Shown one piece after another: positions 31,310 through 43,268 of a stretch of 64,000 bases of DNA (position 1 is the first letter of the stretch; each line of letters opens with the position of its first letter). The DNA comes from Meconema thalassinum (Eukaryota > Arthropoda > Insecta > Orthoptera > Tettigoniidae): the NCBI GenBank assembly GCA_946902985.2, contig OX336389.2:1016674108-1016738107 (forward strand). Direction: 5' to 3'. Made by a program: the position numbers and the translations under genes. The notes under the pieces are model-generated. The model was not told the origin of the DNA and ran no database searches. It saw only the letters and a program-made list of their open reading frames with translations.

Positions 31310-32132
31310 TCACTGTCTGTTCATTACGTTAATGGCACATGACGACACCTAAAAGCAAACAAAATAACCCATCACTCAATCAATCAATCAATCAATCAAT
31401 CAATACTTGTAAATAAAACGTTAACGTTAATTGGCATTAATATATCAAAACACCATTAAAAATAAACTGTATGTTGGCACTAACAGTAACCCATGTACTT
31501 ATTTTCTTTTTTATAAAGCTACAGTCATTTACATTCCCCCACCCTCCCTTTAACCAATATATAAACAAAAATGAATGTCATGTCATTTTGTTCACATTAT
31601 CATGTTCAAACCTGTGGATATTCGTTGAGTCCATAGGGAACCACCCGTAAATTAAATTTATTATTTTATTTTTAGAAAATCCAACATGGCCTTGTACTTT
31701 TCCCAGTCAACAACAACAACATAGCCATTAATCAAGAAAGCAATCATTGTCCCAGTCATGTACAGGTAATGAATTTTTTTTGTCTACGAGTTTTCAGTAG
31801 TGGTAAAATGGAATAGCATTTTTAAGTTGGACTTACCTGAGTTTTAAACAGTTCACTCTTTGGCAGTGGTTTCGCTTTAGTGCGTTTCTGGTTTTTTTCA
31901 GCGACTGCTACGGCGGTAAGGCTATTCTTTCCAAGTTTCTAAAAATAAATAAAATAAACCGCTATAAATACCTAAATTCAGGTTAATACATACATTTCAT
32001 AAAATAAAACATAAAACAAAAAAAATTAAACAAGTTAGTTTAAAAAAATCATCTCACCTTTACTTGCAGTGACTTGTTACTCTTCCCTTTTAGTGGGCTC
32101 AAAAGTGCAATGGTTTCTTCTCCCTCAGACAT
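31310..32132 (-). CDS. Small spliced basic protein (right arm copy)
   Basis: Mirror of 20264-21086. Exons are 32058-32132, 31837-31938 and 31310-31348, with the same splice sites and reading frame. Function unknown. Confidence 0.5.
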
Positions 32133-32368
32133 GTAAGGTATGCCGGTTATCTGCAAACAAATAAATAAAATCATTAATTACTTAATCAATAAATAATTGC
32201 TTGTAAATATATATATATATATATATTAATCAATAAATGTATAAATGAATAAATATATAAATAAATACCTACCCCACAACAAGGTTAAGTATTTTCCACC
32301 AACACCAAAACTGTTAAACAAGACCAGGGGTTTCATGCAACGCAGTGTGTTGAAAGGTAGTCCACCCA

Positions 32369-32405
32369 AGTGAGAGTGGAAATGATAACGACATGTCTTT
32401 ATATA
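32369..32405 (-). promoter_or_regulatory. Promoter of the small gene/IAP block (right arm)
   Basis: TATATAAA on the minus strand at 32398-32405 with an initiator-like TCACTT at about 32374. It mirrors 19991-20028. Confidence 0.65.
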
Positions 32406-32410
32406 TGCTA

Positions 32411-34180
32411 CGTTGCATGTATAATCATTTTTTCCCACGCTTTGAACATTCTGTTATCGGTCACGTGGACAGCTAACGTCCCAGGCGAACACCTGTGGCG
32501 AATCAAATTTCACATGAACTTGCATTTTGTCACGTACGAAGCAAAACAGGATGTGACTTGTTAACAGTTATCGCGCACGTGGACGGATAACACCCAAGCG
32601 AACACCTGTGGAAGATCAAATTTCACATGAACTTGCATTTTGTCACGTACGAAGCAAAACAGGATGTCACTGGTTTAGCGTGCCTGTGGTTTCACACATG
32701 TGTGTGCATGCCTTTCACACTCCCCTGCAACCACGATGGTCAGATTATTTCACCTTCAAGCGTCACCTGTTGTCAAGTCAGATCGGAGCCTTCCAATAAG
32801 CTCAAATGACATTCACCTCCTGCTCGTCGGCAAGTTTATTTTCTCTACTCGCTTCGACCAACATAGAACCTAGTTCTCATCACCGTTTACACGTTAAAGG
32901 TAAAATATCAGAAAACGCACCCTCGCTCTGTCATACACCGACTCGTCGAAATATCAATTGATCTATTGAACACAGCCACCTTGGTCAGCGACAGGTTTGT
33001 TGAAACACACACATCCAGCCGTATCGTCTCTCTCAACCACCACGCTCCATGAAAATTATAAACAGGTAAAGAAAAAGAAAACGTTTTTTCAACATGTATG
33101 GCGTTAGGCCCTTTGTGAATTATCTTTTTGGAAAAAAAACTATCTACCACATTTGAAAGGGGGCGTTAGCCCGAGTCCTAGGACACCTCGTACACGTCTC
33201 TAGCGTTATTGGTTCGTGAGATATCGGCAAAAATCACAAAAAACACGTGTTTACCCCAAAATCGCGTTTCCAAAATTTTTTAAAATTACAACGAGTAGTT
33301 CATAGCAAAGAGGACGTCTGCCCGAATCCTTGGACCCATCGTACATGCCTCTAGCGTTATTGCTTCGTGAGATATCAACAAAATCACAAAAAACACGTGT
33401 TTACCCCAAAACCGAGTTTCCAATTTTATTAAAAATTATAACGAGTGGTCCATAGCAGAGAGGACGTCACCCCGAGTCCTTGGACCTGTCGAACACGCCT
33501 CTAGCGTTATTGGTTCGTGAGATATAGCAAAAAGTCTAAAATCACGTTTTTACCCTAAAAAAACCGTGTTTCCAAATTTTCACCGTTTCGACACCTACAT
33601 TCCCGTAAAGAGCACAACGAGACGAAAAAAACGAATCCAAGCACGCCCTCCTAGCATGGCTCCTTCCATTCCAAGGTCGCAGGGGCTCACAACTTCCTAA
33701 GTGAGACAGCTCTCTCACTACCACACTACTGCAGGTTTTCATCCTAGAGACTTGAAATTTATTTTGGGGGTAGAGGGGGTAGGGACCATTGATTTACGTT
33801 AAACAATTTTTTTTGTAGAGTTCCTAGTTTCCAAAATATAGGATTTTCAAAATTCGAGTGTTTTCAAAAAAATATAAAAAATAAAAATTTTTTATTACAA
33901 AAAATAAAGGTCATAAAGACTGTTCGTTTGAGCCATGGCACAACGTTCTATCCTGTTTGGTTTTCAAACTATCGCCTATTTTCGAAAACAAAAATTTTCA
34001 AAAAAATTTTGAAAAATATAATGAGTGGTCCATAGCAAAGAGGACGTCAGCCCGAGTCCAACAATACCTCATTTGTCAAAATCGGACCATGCGTTCAAGA
34101 GATATTTAACATGGCTGAGGCTTAGTAGTAGAGCAAGGGGGGTTTTGAAGTGGGGCAGAACTCCTAGTACTCCACTACTC
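32411..34180. other. Subterminal noncoding region with recurrent motif (right arm)
   Basis: Reverse complement of 18216-19985. It holds the same tandem 130-150 bp motif copies and no credible ORF. In this arm it is internal, facing the A'-B junction instead of a TIR. Confidence 0.7.
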
Positions 34181-34183
34181 CTT

Positions 34184-34650
34184 TGGACTGGTTCCCACCG
34201 ACTAGCTCATGCATTTATTTAAACTATGTCAAAGGGCCTAACTACATTTTGCGTGTAAAGCAGTGTGTTGAACTGACGTTGTTCACCAACCCCCACTACT
34301 ATAATGTGATAACGATATGAAAGGAAAGTGACGAAATACATGTGAACATACAAGGGATCTAACTTGGTGGATGGATGTGTTCTAACAAGTCATTTGTAGT
34401 TGAAAGAGAATAATATATGTTCTTAAGATGATAAAACTGTGGAGATGGTACGTGCAGTAAGACGTCTTGTGATTTCCTGTGTCATATTACAGACATGGCA
34501 GAGAGCGCGCAGATCCGTTGCTATGACTAACGCTGCAGTAATTTGAAACTGCAAGTGTTCATGAAGACAATGGGTGATGATCATGCAAAGTTAATTGGGA
34601 AAGGAATTGCAATGATCTGCAAAAAACTGCTGACACGAGCGATGAGAGTT
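34184..34650. other. Subterminal region upstream of polymerase (B)
   Basis: No ORF is credible. It contains GTCAAAGGGCCTAAC, which is also part of the recurrent subterminal motif of the A arm, and a block (GATCATGCAAAG, ACTGCAGTAATTTG) that is duplicated in the B' arm. Confidence 0.5.
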
Positions 34651-35184
34651 TATATAAGAGAGGTGTCATATACTTCCCTACTGTCAGTCTTTATTACTCG
34701 CTTTGATTGAACAGTGCTCTATTACTGCTCAAGAGTTGTAAAAAAAGCCTTTTTGGTAGAAAATAATTAAATTAATTTGCAAGGTAAGTACTTATTATTA
34801 ATGGATTGTAGTCTTTTATTACTAATTGATGTTGAAGTTATTGATTTGAATGTATTTATCGATTGATTGACTGATTGATTGATTGATTTGTTTACAGATA
34901 ATTGGGTACCTGTAGGTTACCAGATTCCTACAATCTATTCATTCAGTGGCAGCAGTTGATAAATTATAAAAAGGTAAGTGACCCTCTAATAACTTTTAAA
35001 CAGTTAGAGTAATATTTTCCAATGTTCACCACTACATGTCAGTGTAAATGGTATATTTTATAGTCAAAAGTTGGAACTACTTGACCATGGTGTGTAAAGC
35101 TAATTTTGTAGGTTAGATTTTGATTACCGCTCTATTACGTCTGAATGTTCATTGCACGGTGTCAGTGACAGAGGGAATATTTAA

Positions 35185-35232
35185 AGACTTAACCTCAGTT
35201 CACCTAACATAATCTAACTTTACCTAACTTAA
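35185..35232 (+). repeat. CCTAA-rich stretch (B)
   Basis: Diverged CCTAA/CTTAACC units (CACCTAACATAATCTAACTT) like those near the A centre and in the TIRs. Confidence 0.5.
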
Positions 35233-35238
35233 CCTTGT

Positions 35239-35430
35239 CACGTGACATGTTTTACAAGTTTAAACTTGTTTTAAGACTGGCTACGACGTCACACTTAGCT
35301 CACTTAACTGGCGATCACTGGTTTCTATCACGTGACATGTTCTACAAGTTTAGACTTGTTTTAAGACTGGCTATGACGTCAAACTTAGCTCATTTAACTG
35401 GTGATCACTGGTTTCTACCACTCTATCAAG
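35239..35430 (+). repeat. 90-bp enhancer-like tandem repeat, two copies (B)
   Basis: CACGTGACATGTT occurs at 35239 and 35329, exactly 90 bp apart. Each unit has an E-box-like CACGTG, the 16-bp palindrome ACAAGTTTAAACTTGT (one base changed in the second copy), a GACGTC or TGACGTCA site (CRE-like) and TGATCACTGG. Three copies stand in the B' arm. Palindrome plus CRE-like repeats recall baculovirus 'hr' enhancer/origin regions by organisation only. Confidence 0.75.
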
Positions 35431-35652
35431 TTCCAATGTTCACCGCTAGGTGTCAGTAACAGTGGTATATAGCAATCCCCAGTTAGAACTACATGAAGTT
35501 AGACTTGCTTGGAATTCACAGATGATCGATTTAAATACCCTGCTGTAACCATCGACTAGAATGTAATTAAACTATTTATATTGTACTTTGTTTTATCATT
35601 TATTAACATTTATGATTTCTTTCTTTTATAGGTAATTTCGAAAGTGATCATC

Positions 35653-37701
35653 ATGTTCAAGTGTGGTGACTGTAAGAAACAGTTCTCAAGACCTGACAAC
35701 CTTCAACGACATGAAAATGCTAAACATGACATTACAATGTTTGTGTGCAGTCATTGTGCTACCACATTTAACAGACAAGATAATCTTGCACGTCATGTAA
35801 ATTTAATGCATGTCAGTTCAGCACCATTTTCGTGTTCAGTTTGTGAACTTGGTGTTTCTGCTGTAAAGCGATATCAATCCCACATGGTTGAAGTGCATGG
35901 TGAACAACAAGAATTAAAAACTGTAAAACCAACAACTAGCACGGAACCTTTAAAAGAATGTGATGCTCAAAAGCGTAAACGTTCTCAAGATTGTGAAAAT
36001 AGTTGTGCAACAAAAAGGAAGAAGAATGGTGAACCTTCGATAACACATTGTGATGTTTGTAATATTGATATACCTTCTTCAATCATTCATGGACATTTAC
36101 GCAGTATTCAACATAAAAATAACGCTTGCCATGAAAGAAATTCTGGAAATATTCAACAAATTGGTAGTGCATTTAAAAGTCGAATTGCTAGTTATAGACT
36201 TTATAGTAAAGAAAAAACTCAAAGTATTGAATCATTTTTAAAAAATGTTCAACCTACCGTGTTTGGCTTGGTAGGTAATGTTTTATTAGAGCATAAAACA
36301 ATTAAAATGAATTTTGAACTTTTTGGACTCTATGTAAAAATTGGGAGCGAAGGTGAAATTGCGGATATCAAATCCTTTAATACAAAAAACATAATTGTTA
36401 GCGAATCAACTAATATTAGTGATATATACCAAAATATTTCAAGTGCTATCATTGTGAAGAGTGAAGAGTTCCAGGAAACAGAGTCATGCTGGGCGTTGGT
36501 TGAAGTACTTTATTTAGAAACCAACATGAATAAATATAACCCCCTTCGAGCATCATCATACATTGATTTGCCAGGATGGATCAAACGAAAAAAAGCTGTT
36601 GTGAACGTTTTGAATAATGATGACGCATGTTTTGCGTGGGCTGTAACTTCAGCTCTCCATCCAGCAGTGAGGGACACGATGAGAACATCATCCTATCCTC
36701 ACTATTCTTCAGTGTTAGATTTAAAAGAAATAGAATTTCCTATGGCGATAAAAGACATTCAACGTTTTGAAGAGCTGAACAATATAAGTATTAATGTTTA
36801 TGGAATTGAAAATAAGAGAATAGTAGGTCCTCTATAATATACTCAGGAAAAAAGAATGCACATGTAAATTTACTATACATAACCGAAGGTGAAAATGCTC
36901 ACTATTGCTGGATAAAACATTTCAGTAGACTTGTTGGCAGTCAACCATCAAAAGGTGAATCTACGAAGTGGTTGTGTGTTGGCTGTTTGCTACATTTCAG
37001 AAAAGAGGATCAACTAACTCAACATCAAAAATGGGGGTGTAATCATGTGTGTACGGTATTACCGACTCCTAAAAATAACACTCTAAAATTTAAGGATTAT
37101 GAGAAACAGCTTCGAGTACCATTTGTTATATATATTGACTTCGAGGCTTTGCTAAAACCATTTAATACATGTTCATCGAATCCAGCCCAACCTTTTACCA
37201 ACACTACTCACATTCATGAACCTTTTAGATTTGCATATTATATTAAATGTAGTTATGATGACTCTTTAAATAAGTTTGAGCTCTATAGAGGACCTGATGC
37301 ACCTAAAGTTTTTATGGAAAGGCTTGAGAAAGATGCCATCCGTATATCCTCTATTTTAAATACGATCATTCCATTGGAGCCACTAACTTCATCAGAGCAA
37401 ATGAATTTTGAAACTGAAACTTATTGTTTTATATGTGGTGAATGTTTATATACAGACACGGTTCGCGATCATGACCATTTAACAGGAAAATATCGTGGTG
37501 CTGCTCATCAAGAATGTAATTTAAATTATAGAGCAAGTAAATTCATTTCGGTCATTCTACATAACGGTAGCAAATACGATAACCACTTTATCGTTAAAGA
37601 ATTTGGAGCTTCAGATGTGAAAATTGATGTGATTGCAAATAATAAGGAACAATACATATCGTTCACAAAATACATCAAAACTAGCAATAAAAAAAACATT
37701 A
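35653..37701 (+). pseudogene. Family B DNA polymerase, N-terminal half, broken (B copy)
   Basis: ATG at 35653 follows a splice acceptor. Three C2H2 zinc fingers come first (CGDCKKQF, CSHCATTF, CSVCELGV with paired His), then a fourth finger-like CDVCNIDI. A TAA at 36835-36837 replaces the Tyr codon of the other copy, and a 1-bp loss near 36850 shifts the frame. From there the text continues to 37701: a C2H2-like CVGCLLHF, exonuclease motif I YIDFEALLKPF, the zinc/HNH-like insert DHDHLTGKYRGAAHQECN and Exo II HNGSKYDNHF. It stops at the palindrome break, so the polymerase domain is absent. The family replicates linear genomes by protein priming. Confidence 0.9.
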
Positions 37702-39243
37702 TAATAACACCAGCACATTCATCCTTAAATTTCCCAAGAACCTTTTTGTTTACTAGAGGTAAATGGTAAATATTATCCTCGGGGTAGTCACTTGTATCAA
37801 ACCTATTTAGCTCAGTTTTGATATCCTCATAAACATCATCAGTTTTAAACTTTTAAATAAAAGAATCTGCGTCTGTGTAGAGTAATTTAGCATTATCAAG
37901 ATAGTTTTTCTTTACATAATCATAGTGAAATTCATACATATGTGTTTTTAACAATTCCAGAATGGTGCAACCCACATATATGGGTTTGTTGTAAGTTACT
38001 TTAAGACGATTCATTTGTATTACAACTAAATCCTCATGAATAATTGAACAGCTATGAAAGTTAGGCTTGCTTATTAAGTTGCTCGCACCATACCTTTTAC
38101 CATCATTCTCCCACTTTGTTATCAGCTTTACATCAACTCGTTTATCAACATTCTCCATAGTCTTTCCAAAAACACTATTATTCATGAGTTTATAAAAACC
38201 TTTTTAAACACACTTTTGTTGACTGTGTTCTTAAATTATTGTTTAGATCAATATACGGTTTGAGCCATGCTGACTGATGAAATTGCAATACGCGATGAAT
38301 TTTAGTTAATTTCAATCCATGCTGTAGACACTGTTTCAAGTTTTGATAATGTATTACATATTTACATTTATCATTTACATTAGCAAATTAACATTTTTCT
38401 TCGTGATATGATGTATGGAGATTTCATATTCTCAGGACAAAATGGTAAATCATTATGATCACCATGTAACTCTTTAGGGTACTCAAGATTTACCTCTAAA
38501 ATATATCCTTTATCATCGTTATCATTAAGAGTGTCAACATGTAAGACATCAATTTTAGGTTGTGTCAGCCAGCGATAATCTTTCAGTGGTAGATATTGAC
38601 TCATAGCCCAACCATAATGGTTATTTGCATCGAGGTAGACAATATAGTTTGACTCTTCACAAGGGTTGTAGCTAGGCATGTATTTATTATTTGCTTTAGA
38701 GTACCGTCCACTACATTGGCTTAATCCACCTCGAATTGATGATTTTATAAAATTGATCATGTCTATATTAATTCTAAATTTACTTTCGTTTTTTTTCAAC
38801 ATTGAACTGAAACTTAACCCAGGAGCAGTGAAATACTGACAAGGATCAAGGTCATAAGTTTTCATACAAACATTTCGAAAATTTTCAAAAACATCTGCTA
38901 ATAATAACACATCTGTCTTCAACTATATGTCTGAAAATTCTCCTAAAGTTTGAATGTCAAACTGTGTCCATACACGATGTTCATGTAAATATTCATGATC
39001 ACTGATATAACTTGTGTTTATGGAACTGTAAAATTACATCTTTCGGTAGTAAAGAACACTCCTCAAGACGTTCCACACCGTTAATATATTCATAAGGGAA
39101 TATACCTTTTTGACGTATCAAATTAAAATCATCTTCTTTAGGAAAGACACGTTGAATTTCATGAAACTGATCTGATTTTAAATTACTAGCCAGCTTATCA
39201 AGACTACTCGGCATAAAGCGGAATGAATCTAAAAATCGCAGTT
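37702..39243 (-). other. Loop of inverted repeat B, single-copy polymerase C-terminal region
   Basis: This stretch occurs once. On the minus strand it encodes the palm part of the polymerase and continues the B' gene. At 37702 the coding text (KFKDECAGVII) is cut by the junction with the B arm, so the extreme C-terminus is missing from the element. Confidence 0.8.
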
Positions 39244-41282
39244 TAATGTTTTTTATTGCTAGTTTTGATGTATTTTGTGAACGATATGTATTGTTCCTTA
39301 TTATTTGCAATCACATCAATTTTCACATCTGAAGCTCCAAATTCTTTAACGATAAAGTGGTTATCGTATTTGCTACCGTTATGTAGAATGACCGGAATGA
39401 ATATACTTACTCTATAATTTAAATTACATTCTTGGTGAGCAGCACCACGATATTTTCCTGTTAAATGGTCATGATCGCGAACCATGTCTGTATATAAACA
39501 TTCACCTCATATAAAACAATTAGTTTCAGTTTCAAAATTCATTTGCTCTGATGAAGTTAGTGGCTCCATTGGAATGATCGTATTTAAAATAGAGGATATA
39601 CGGATGGTATCTTTCTCAAGCCTTTCCATAAAAACTTTAGGTGCATCAGGTCCTCTATAGAGCTCAAACTTATTTAAAGAGTCACCATAACTACATTTAA
39701 TATAATATGCAAAGCTAAAAGGTTCATGAATGTGAGTAGTGTTGGTAAAAGTTTGGGCTGGATTCGATGAACATGTATTAAATGGTTTTAGCAAAGCCTC
39801 GAAGTCAGCATTTATAACAAATGGTACTCGAAGCTGTTTCTCATAATCCTTACATTTTAGAATGTTATTTTAGGAGTCGGTAATACCGTACACACATGAT
39901 TACACCCCCATTTTTGATGTTGAGTTAGTTGATCCTCTGTTCTGAAATATAGCAAACAGCCATCACAAAACCACTTCTTAGATTCATCTTTTGATAGTTG
40001 ACTGCCAACAAGTCTACTGAAATGTTTTATCCAGCAATAGTGAGCATTTTCACCTTCGGTTATGTAGTAAATTTACATGAGCATTCTTTTTTTCCTGAGT
40101 ATAATATAGAGGACCTACTATTCTCTTATTTTCAATTCCATAAACATTAATACTTATATTGTTCAGCTCTTCAAAACGTTGAATGTCTTTTATCGACATA
40201 GGAAATTCTATTTCTTTTAAATCTAACACTGAAGAATAGAGAGGATAGGATGATGTTCTCATCGTGCCCCTCACTGCTGGATGGAGAGCTGAAGTTACAG
40301 CCCACGGAAAACAAGCGTCATCATTATTCAAAACGTTCACAACAGCTTTCTTTCGTTTGATCCATCCTGGCAAATCAATGTATGATGATGCTCGAAGGGG
40401 GTTATATTTATTCATGTTGGTTTCTAAATAAGGTACTTCAACCAACGCCCAGCCTGACTTTTCCTGGAACTCTTCAATCTTCACAATGATAGCACTTGAA
40501 ATATTTTGGTATATATCACTAATATTAGTTGATTCGCTAACAATTATGTTTTTTGTATTACAGGATTTGATATCCGTAATTTCACCTTCGCTCCCAATTT
40601 TTACATAGAGTAAAAAGTTCAAAATTCATTTTAATTGTTTTATGCTCTAATAAAACATTACCTACGAAGACAATCACAGTAGGTTGAACATTTTTTAAAA
40701 ATGATTCAATACTTTGAGTTTTTTCTTTACTATAAAGTCTATAATTAGCAATTCGACTTTTAAATGCACTACCAATTTGTTGAATATTTCCAGAATTTCT
40801 TTCATGGCAAGCGTTATTTTTATGTTGAATACTGCGTAAATGTCCATGAATGATTGAAGAAGGTATATCAATATTACATTCATCACAATGTCTTATCGAA
40901 GGTTCACCATTCTTCTTTCTTTTTGTTGCACAACTATTTTCACAATCTTGAGAACGTTTACGCTTTTGAGCATCACATTCGTTTAAAGGTTCCGTGCTAG
41001 TTGTTGGTTTTACAGTTTTTAATTCTTGTTGTTCACCATGCACTTTACCATGTGGGATTGATATCGCTTTACAGCACAAAAACCAAGTTCGCAAACTGAA
41101 CACGAACATGGTGCTGAACTGACATGCATTAAATTTACATGACGTGCAAGATTATCTTGTCTGTTAAATGTGGTAGCACAATGACTGCACACAAACATTT
41201 TAATGTCATGTTTAGCATTTGCATGTCGTTGAAGGTTGTCGGGTCTTGAGAACTGTTTCTTACAATCACCACACTTGAACAT
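37702..41282 (-). pseudogene. Protein-primed-type family B DNA polymerase, near-complete but broken (B' copy)
   Basis: The ATG is at 41282. Order on the minus strand: C2H2 fingers (to about 41080), Cys/His-rich middle, Exo I DFEALLKPF (about 39785), HNH-like insert (39424-39485), Exo II (about 39370), Exo III LKTDVLLLADVF (about 38900), motif A YLDANNHYGWAMS (about 38620), motif [14 protein letters not shown] (38150-38185) and motif C YTDADSF (about 37860). All catalytic motifs of a pPolB can be read. Frameshifts near 41050, 40600 and 39245 and several in-frame stops (one right after motif C, one before Exo III) make it nonfunctional. Polintons, adintoviruses and bidnaviruses carry this polymerase type. 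The C2H2 N-terminus is a feature of arthropod versions as I recall them. Confidence 0.9.
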
Positions 41283-41504
41283 GATGATCACTTTCGAAAT
41301 TACCTATAAAAGAAAGAAATCATAAATGTTAATAAATGATAAAACAAAGTACATTATAAATAGTTTAATTACATTCCAGTCGATGGTTATAGCAGGGTAT
41401 TTAAATCGATCATCTGTGAACTCCTAGCAAGTGTAACTTCATGTAGTTCTAACTGGGGGTTACTATATTCCAATGTTACTGACACCTAGCGGTGAACATT
41501 GGAA

Positions 41505-41790
41505 CTTGATAGAGTGGTAGAAACCAGTGATCACCAGTTAAATGAGCTAAGTGTGACGTCATAGCCAGTCTTAAAACAAGTCTAAACTTGTAGAACATGT
41601 CACGTGATAGAAACCAGCGATCACCAGTAAAGTGAGCTAAGTGTGACGCCATAGCCAGTCTTAAAACAAGTCTAAACTTGTAGAACATGTCACGTGATAG
41701 AAACCAGCGATCGCCTGTTAAGTGAGCTAAGTGTGACGTCATAGCCAGTCTTAAAACAAGTTTAAACTTGTAAAACATGTCAAGTGACAA
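41505..41790 (-). repeat. 90-bp enhancer-like tandem repeat, three copies (B')
   Basis: Three units 90 bp apart (the ACATGTCACGTGATAG junction at 41591 and 41681), each with CACGTGA, TGACGTCA or a variant, and TCTAAACTTGTAGAAC. One unit more than the B arm. Confidence 0.75.
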
Positions 41791-43033
41791 GGTAAAGTTA
41801 GTTAAAGTTAGGTTATGTTTGGTGAACTGAGGTTAAGTCTTTAAATATTCCCTCTGTCACTGACACCTAGCAATGAACATTCAGACTTAATAGAGCGGTA
41901 ATCAAAATCTAACCTACAAAATTAGCTTTACACACCATGGTCAAGTAGTTCCAACTTTTGACTGTCAAATATACCATTTTCACTGACATGTAGTGGTGAA
42001 CAATGGAAAATATCACTCTAACTGTTTAAATGTTATTAGAGGGGCACTTACCTTTTTATAATTTATCAACTGCTGCCACTGAATGAATAGATTGTTGGAA
42101 TCTGGTAACCTACAGGTACCCAATTATCTGTAAACAAATCAATTAATCAATCAATCAATAAATACAATCCAATCAATAACTTCAACATCAATTAGTAATA
42201 AAAGACTACAATCCATTAATAATAAGTACTTACCTTGCAAATTAATTTAATGATTTTCTACCAAAAAGTCTTTTTTTACAACTCTTGAGCAGTAATAGAG
42301 CACTGTTCACTTAAAGCGAGTAATAAAGGCTGACAGTAGGGAAATATATGTCACCTCTCTTATATAAATTCTCATCGCTCGTGTCAGCAGTTTTTTGCAG
42401 ATCATTGCAATTCCTTTCCCAATACAGCTGAGAGTCCAAAGTACACTAGGAACACCTGTGTGGTATCCAATGACTGCTGACTTTGCATGATCATCACCCA
42501 TTGTCTTGATCAACACCTGGGGTTTCAAATTACTGCAGCGTCAGTCATAGCAACAGCAGTGTGCGCTCTCTGCCATGTCAGCAACATGACACCGGAAGGA
42601 ACACCTGTGTAATATCCAATAACTGCTAACTTTGTATGATCATCACCCATTGTCTTCATGAACACTTGCGGTTTCAAATTACTGCAGCGTTAGTCATAGC
42701 AACAGATCTGCGCGCTCTCTGCCATGTCTGTAATATGACACAGGAAATCACAAGACGTCTTACTGCACGAACCATCTCCACAGTTTTATCGTCTTAAGAA
42801 CATGCATTATTCTCTTTCAACTACAAATGACTCGTTAGGACACATCCATCCACCAAGTTAGATCCCTTGTATGTTCACATGTATTTCGTCACTTTCCTTT
42901 CATATCGTTATCACATTATAGTAGTGGGGGTTGGTGAACAACGTCAGTTCAACACACTTCTTTACACGCAAAATGTAGTTAGGCCCTTTGACATAATTTA
43001 AATAAATGCATGAGCTAGTCGGTGGGAACCAGT
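41791..43033. other. 5' region of the B' polymerase gene
   Basis: Mirror of 34184-35235 with indels. TATATAAG of the minus strand lies at 42359-42366. Two tandem copies of about 140 bp (ACACCTGTGT, CCAATGACTGCTGAC, GATCATCACCCATTGTCTT) lie at about 42445-42720, where the B arm has only one partial copy. Confidence 0.6.
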
Positions 43034-43268
43034 CCAAAGGGATCGGTCCAAAGGGATCAGTCCAAAGGGACTCATCAACAAGGACCCGTCCACAGGGACC
43101 CGTCAACAAGGACCCGTCAACAATGACTCGTCCACAAGGACCTGTCAACAATGACCTGTCGACAAGGACTTGTCCACAAGGACTCGTCCACAAGGACCTG
43201 TCAACAAGGACTCGTCCTCAAGGACCTGTCAACAAGGACTCGTCAACAATGACCTGTCCACAAGGACC
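43034..43268 (-). repeat. 15-bp dyad minisatellite in the right TIR
   Basis: Units such as GTCCACAAGGACCTGTCAAC. Copy order is not identical to the left TIR, so the two arrays have drifted independently. Confidence 0.8.

Larger units (their letters stand above)
26215..34180 (-). repeat. Palindrome A, right arm A' (7,966 bp)
   Basis: Reverse complement of 18216-26181. It ends at 34180, where CTCCACTACTC gives way to CTTTGGACTGG, a remnant of the TIR minisatellite, and then to polymerase-side sequence B. Confidence 0.95.
34651..35631 (+). promoter_or_regulatory. Polymerase promoter and spliced 5' leader (B)
   Basis: TATATAAG at 34651-34658, initiator-like TCAGTC at 34684. Leader exon 1 ends CAAG at 34783 before GTAAGT. 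Acceptor TTTACAG ends at 34897. Leader exon 2 (34898-34973, no ATG) ends AAAAAG before GTAAGT. Acceptor TTTTATAG ends at 35631. The design matches the IAP-block promoter. The second intron contains the 90-bp repeats, a plausible intronic enhancer. Confidence 0.6.
34181..37701 (+). repeat. Inverted repeat B, left arm
   Basis: Pairs with 39244-43039 around a 1,542-bp loop (37702-39243). Unlike palindrome A, the arms differ by substitutions and indels. Examples are two against three copies of the 90-bp repeat, and an extra tandem copy of about 140 bp in the right arm near 42430-42720. It starts with CTTTGGACTGG from the TIR minisatellite. Confidence 0.85.
39244..43039 (-). repeat. Inverted repeat B, right arm B'
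   Basis: Reverse complement of 34181-37701 with visible divergence. Examples are HENAKHDITMF against HANAKHDIKMF in the first finger, and a tract of eight A against six at the loop edge. Confidence 0.85.

Noticed and set aside
34181..43039. A bidnavirus integration
   Set aside because: The polymerase type would fit, but the 6-bp duplication, the element size, and the lack of any visible parvovirus-like NS1 or capsid text argue for a Polinton-like mobile element.
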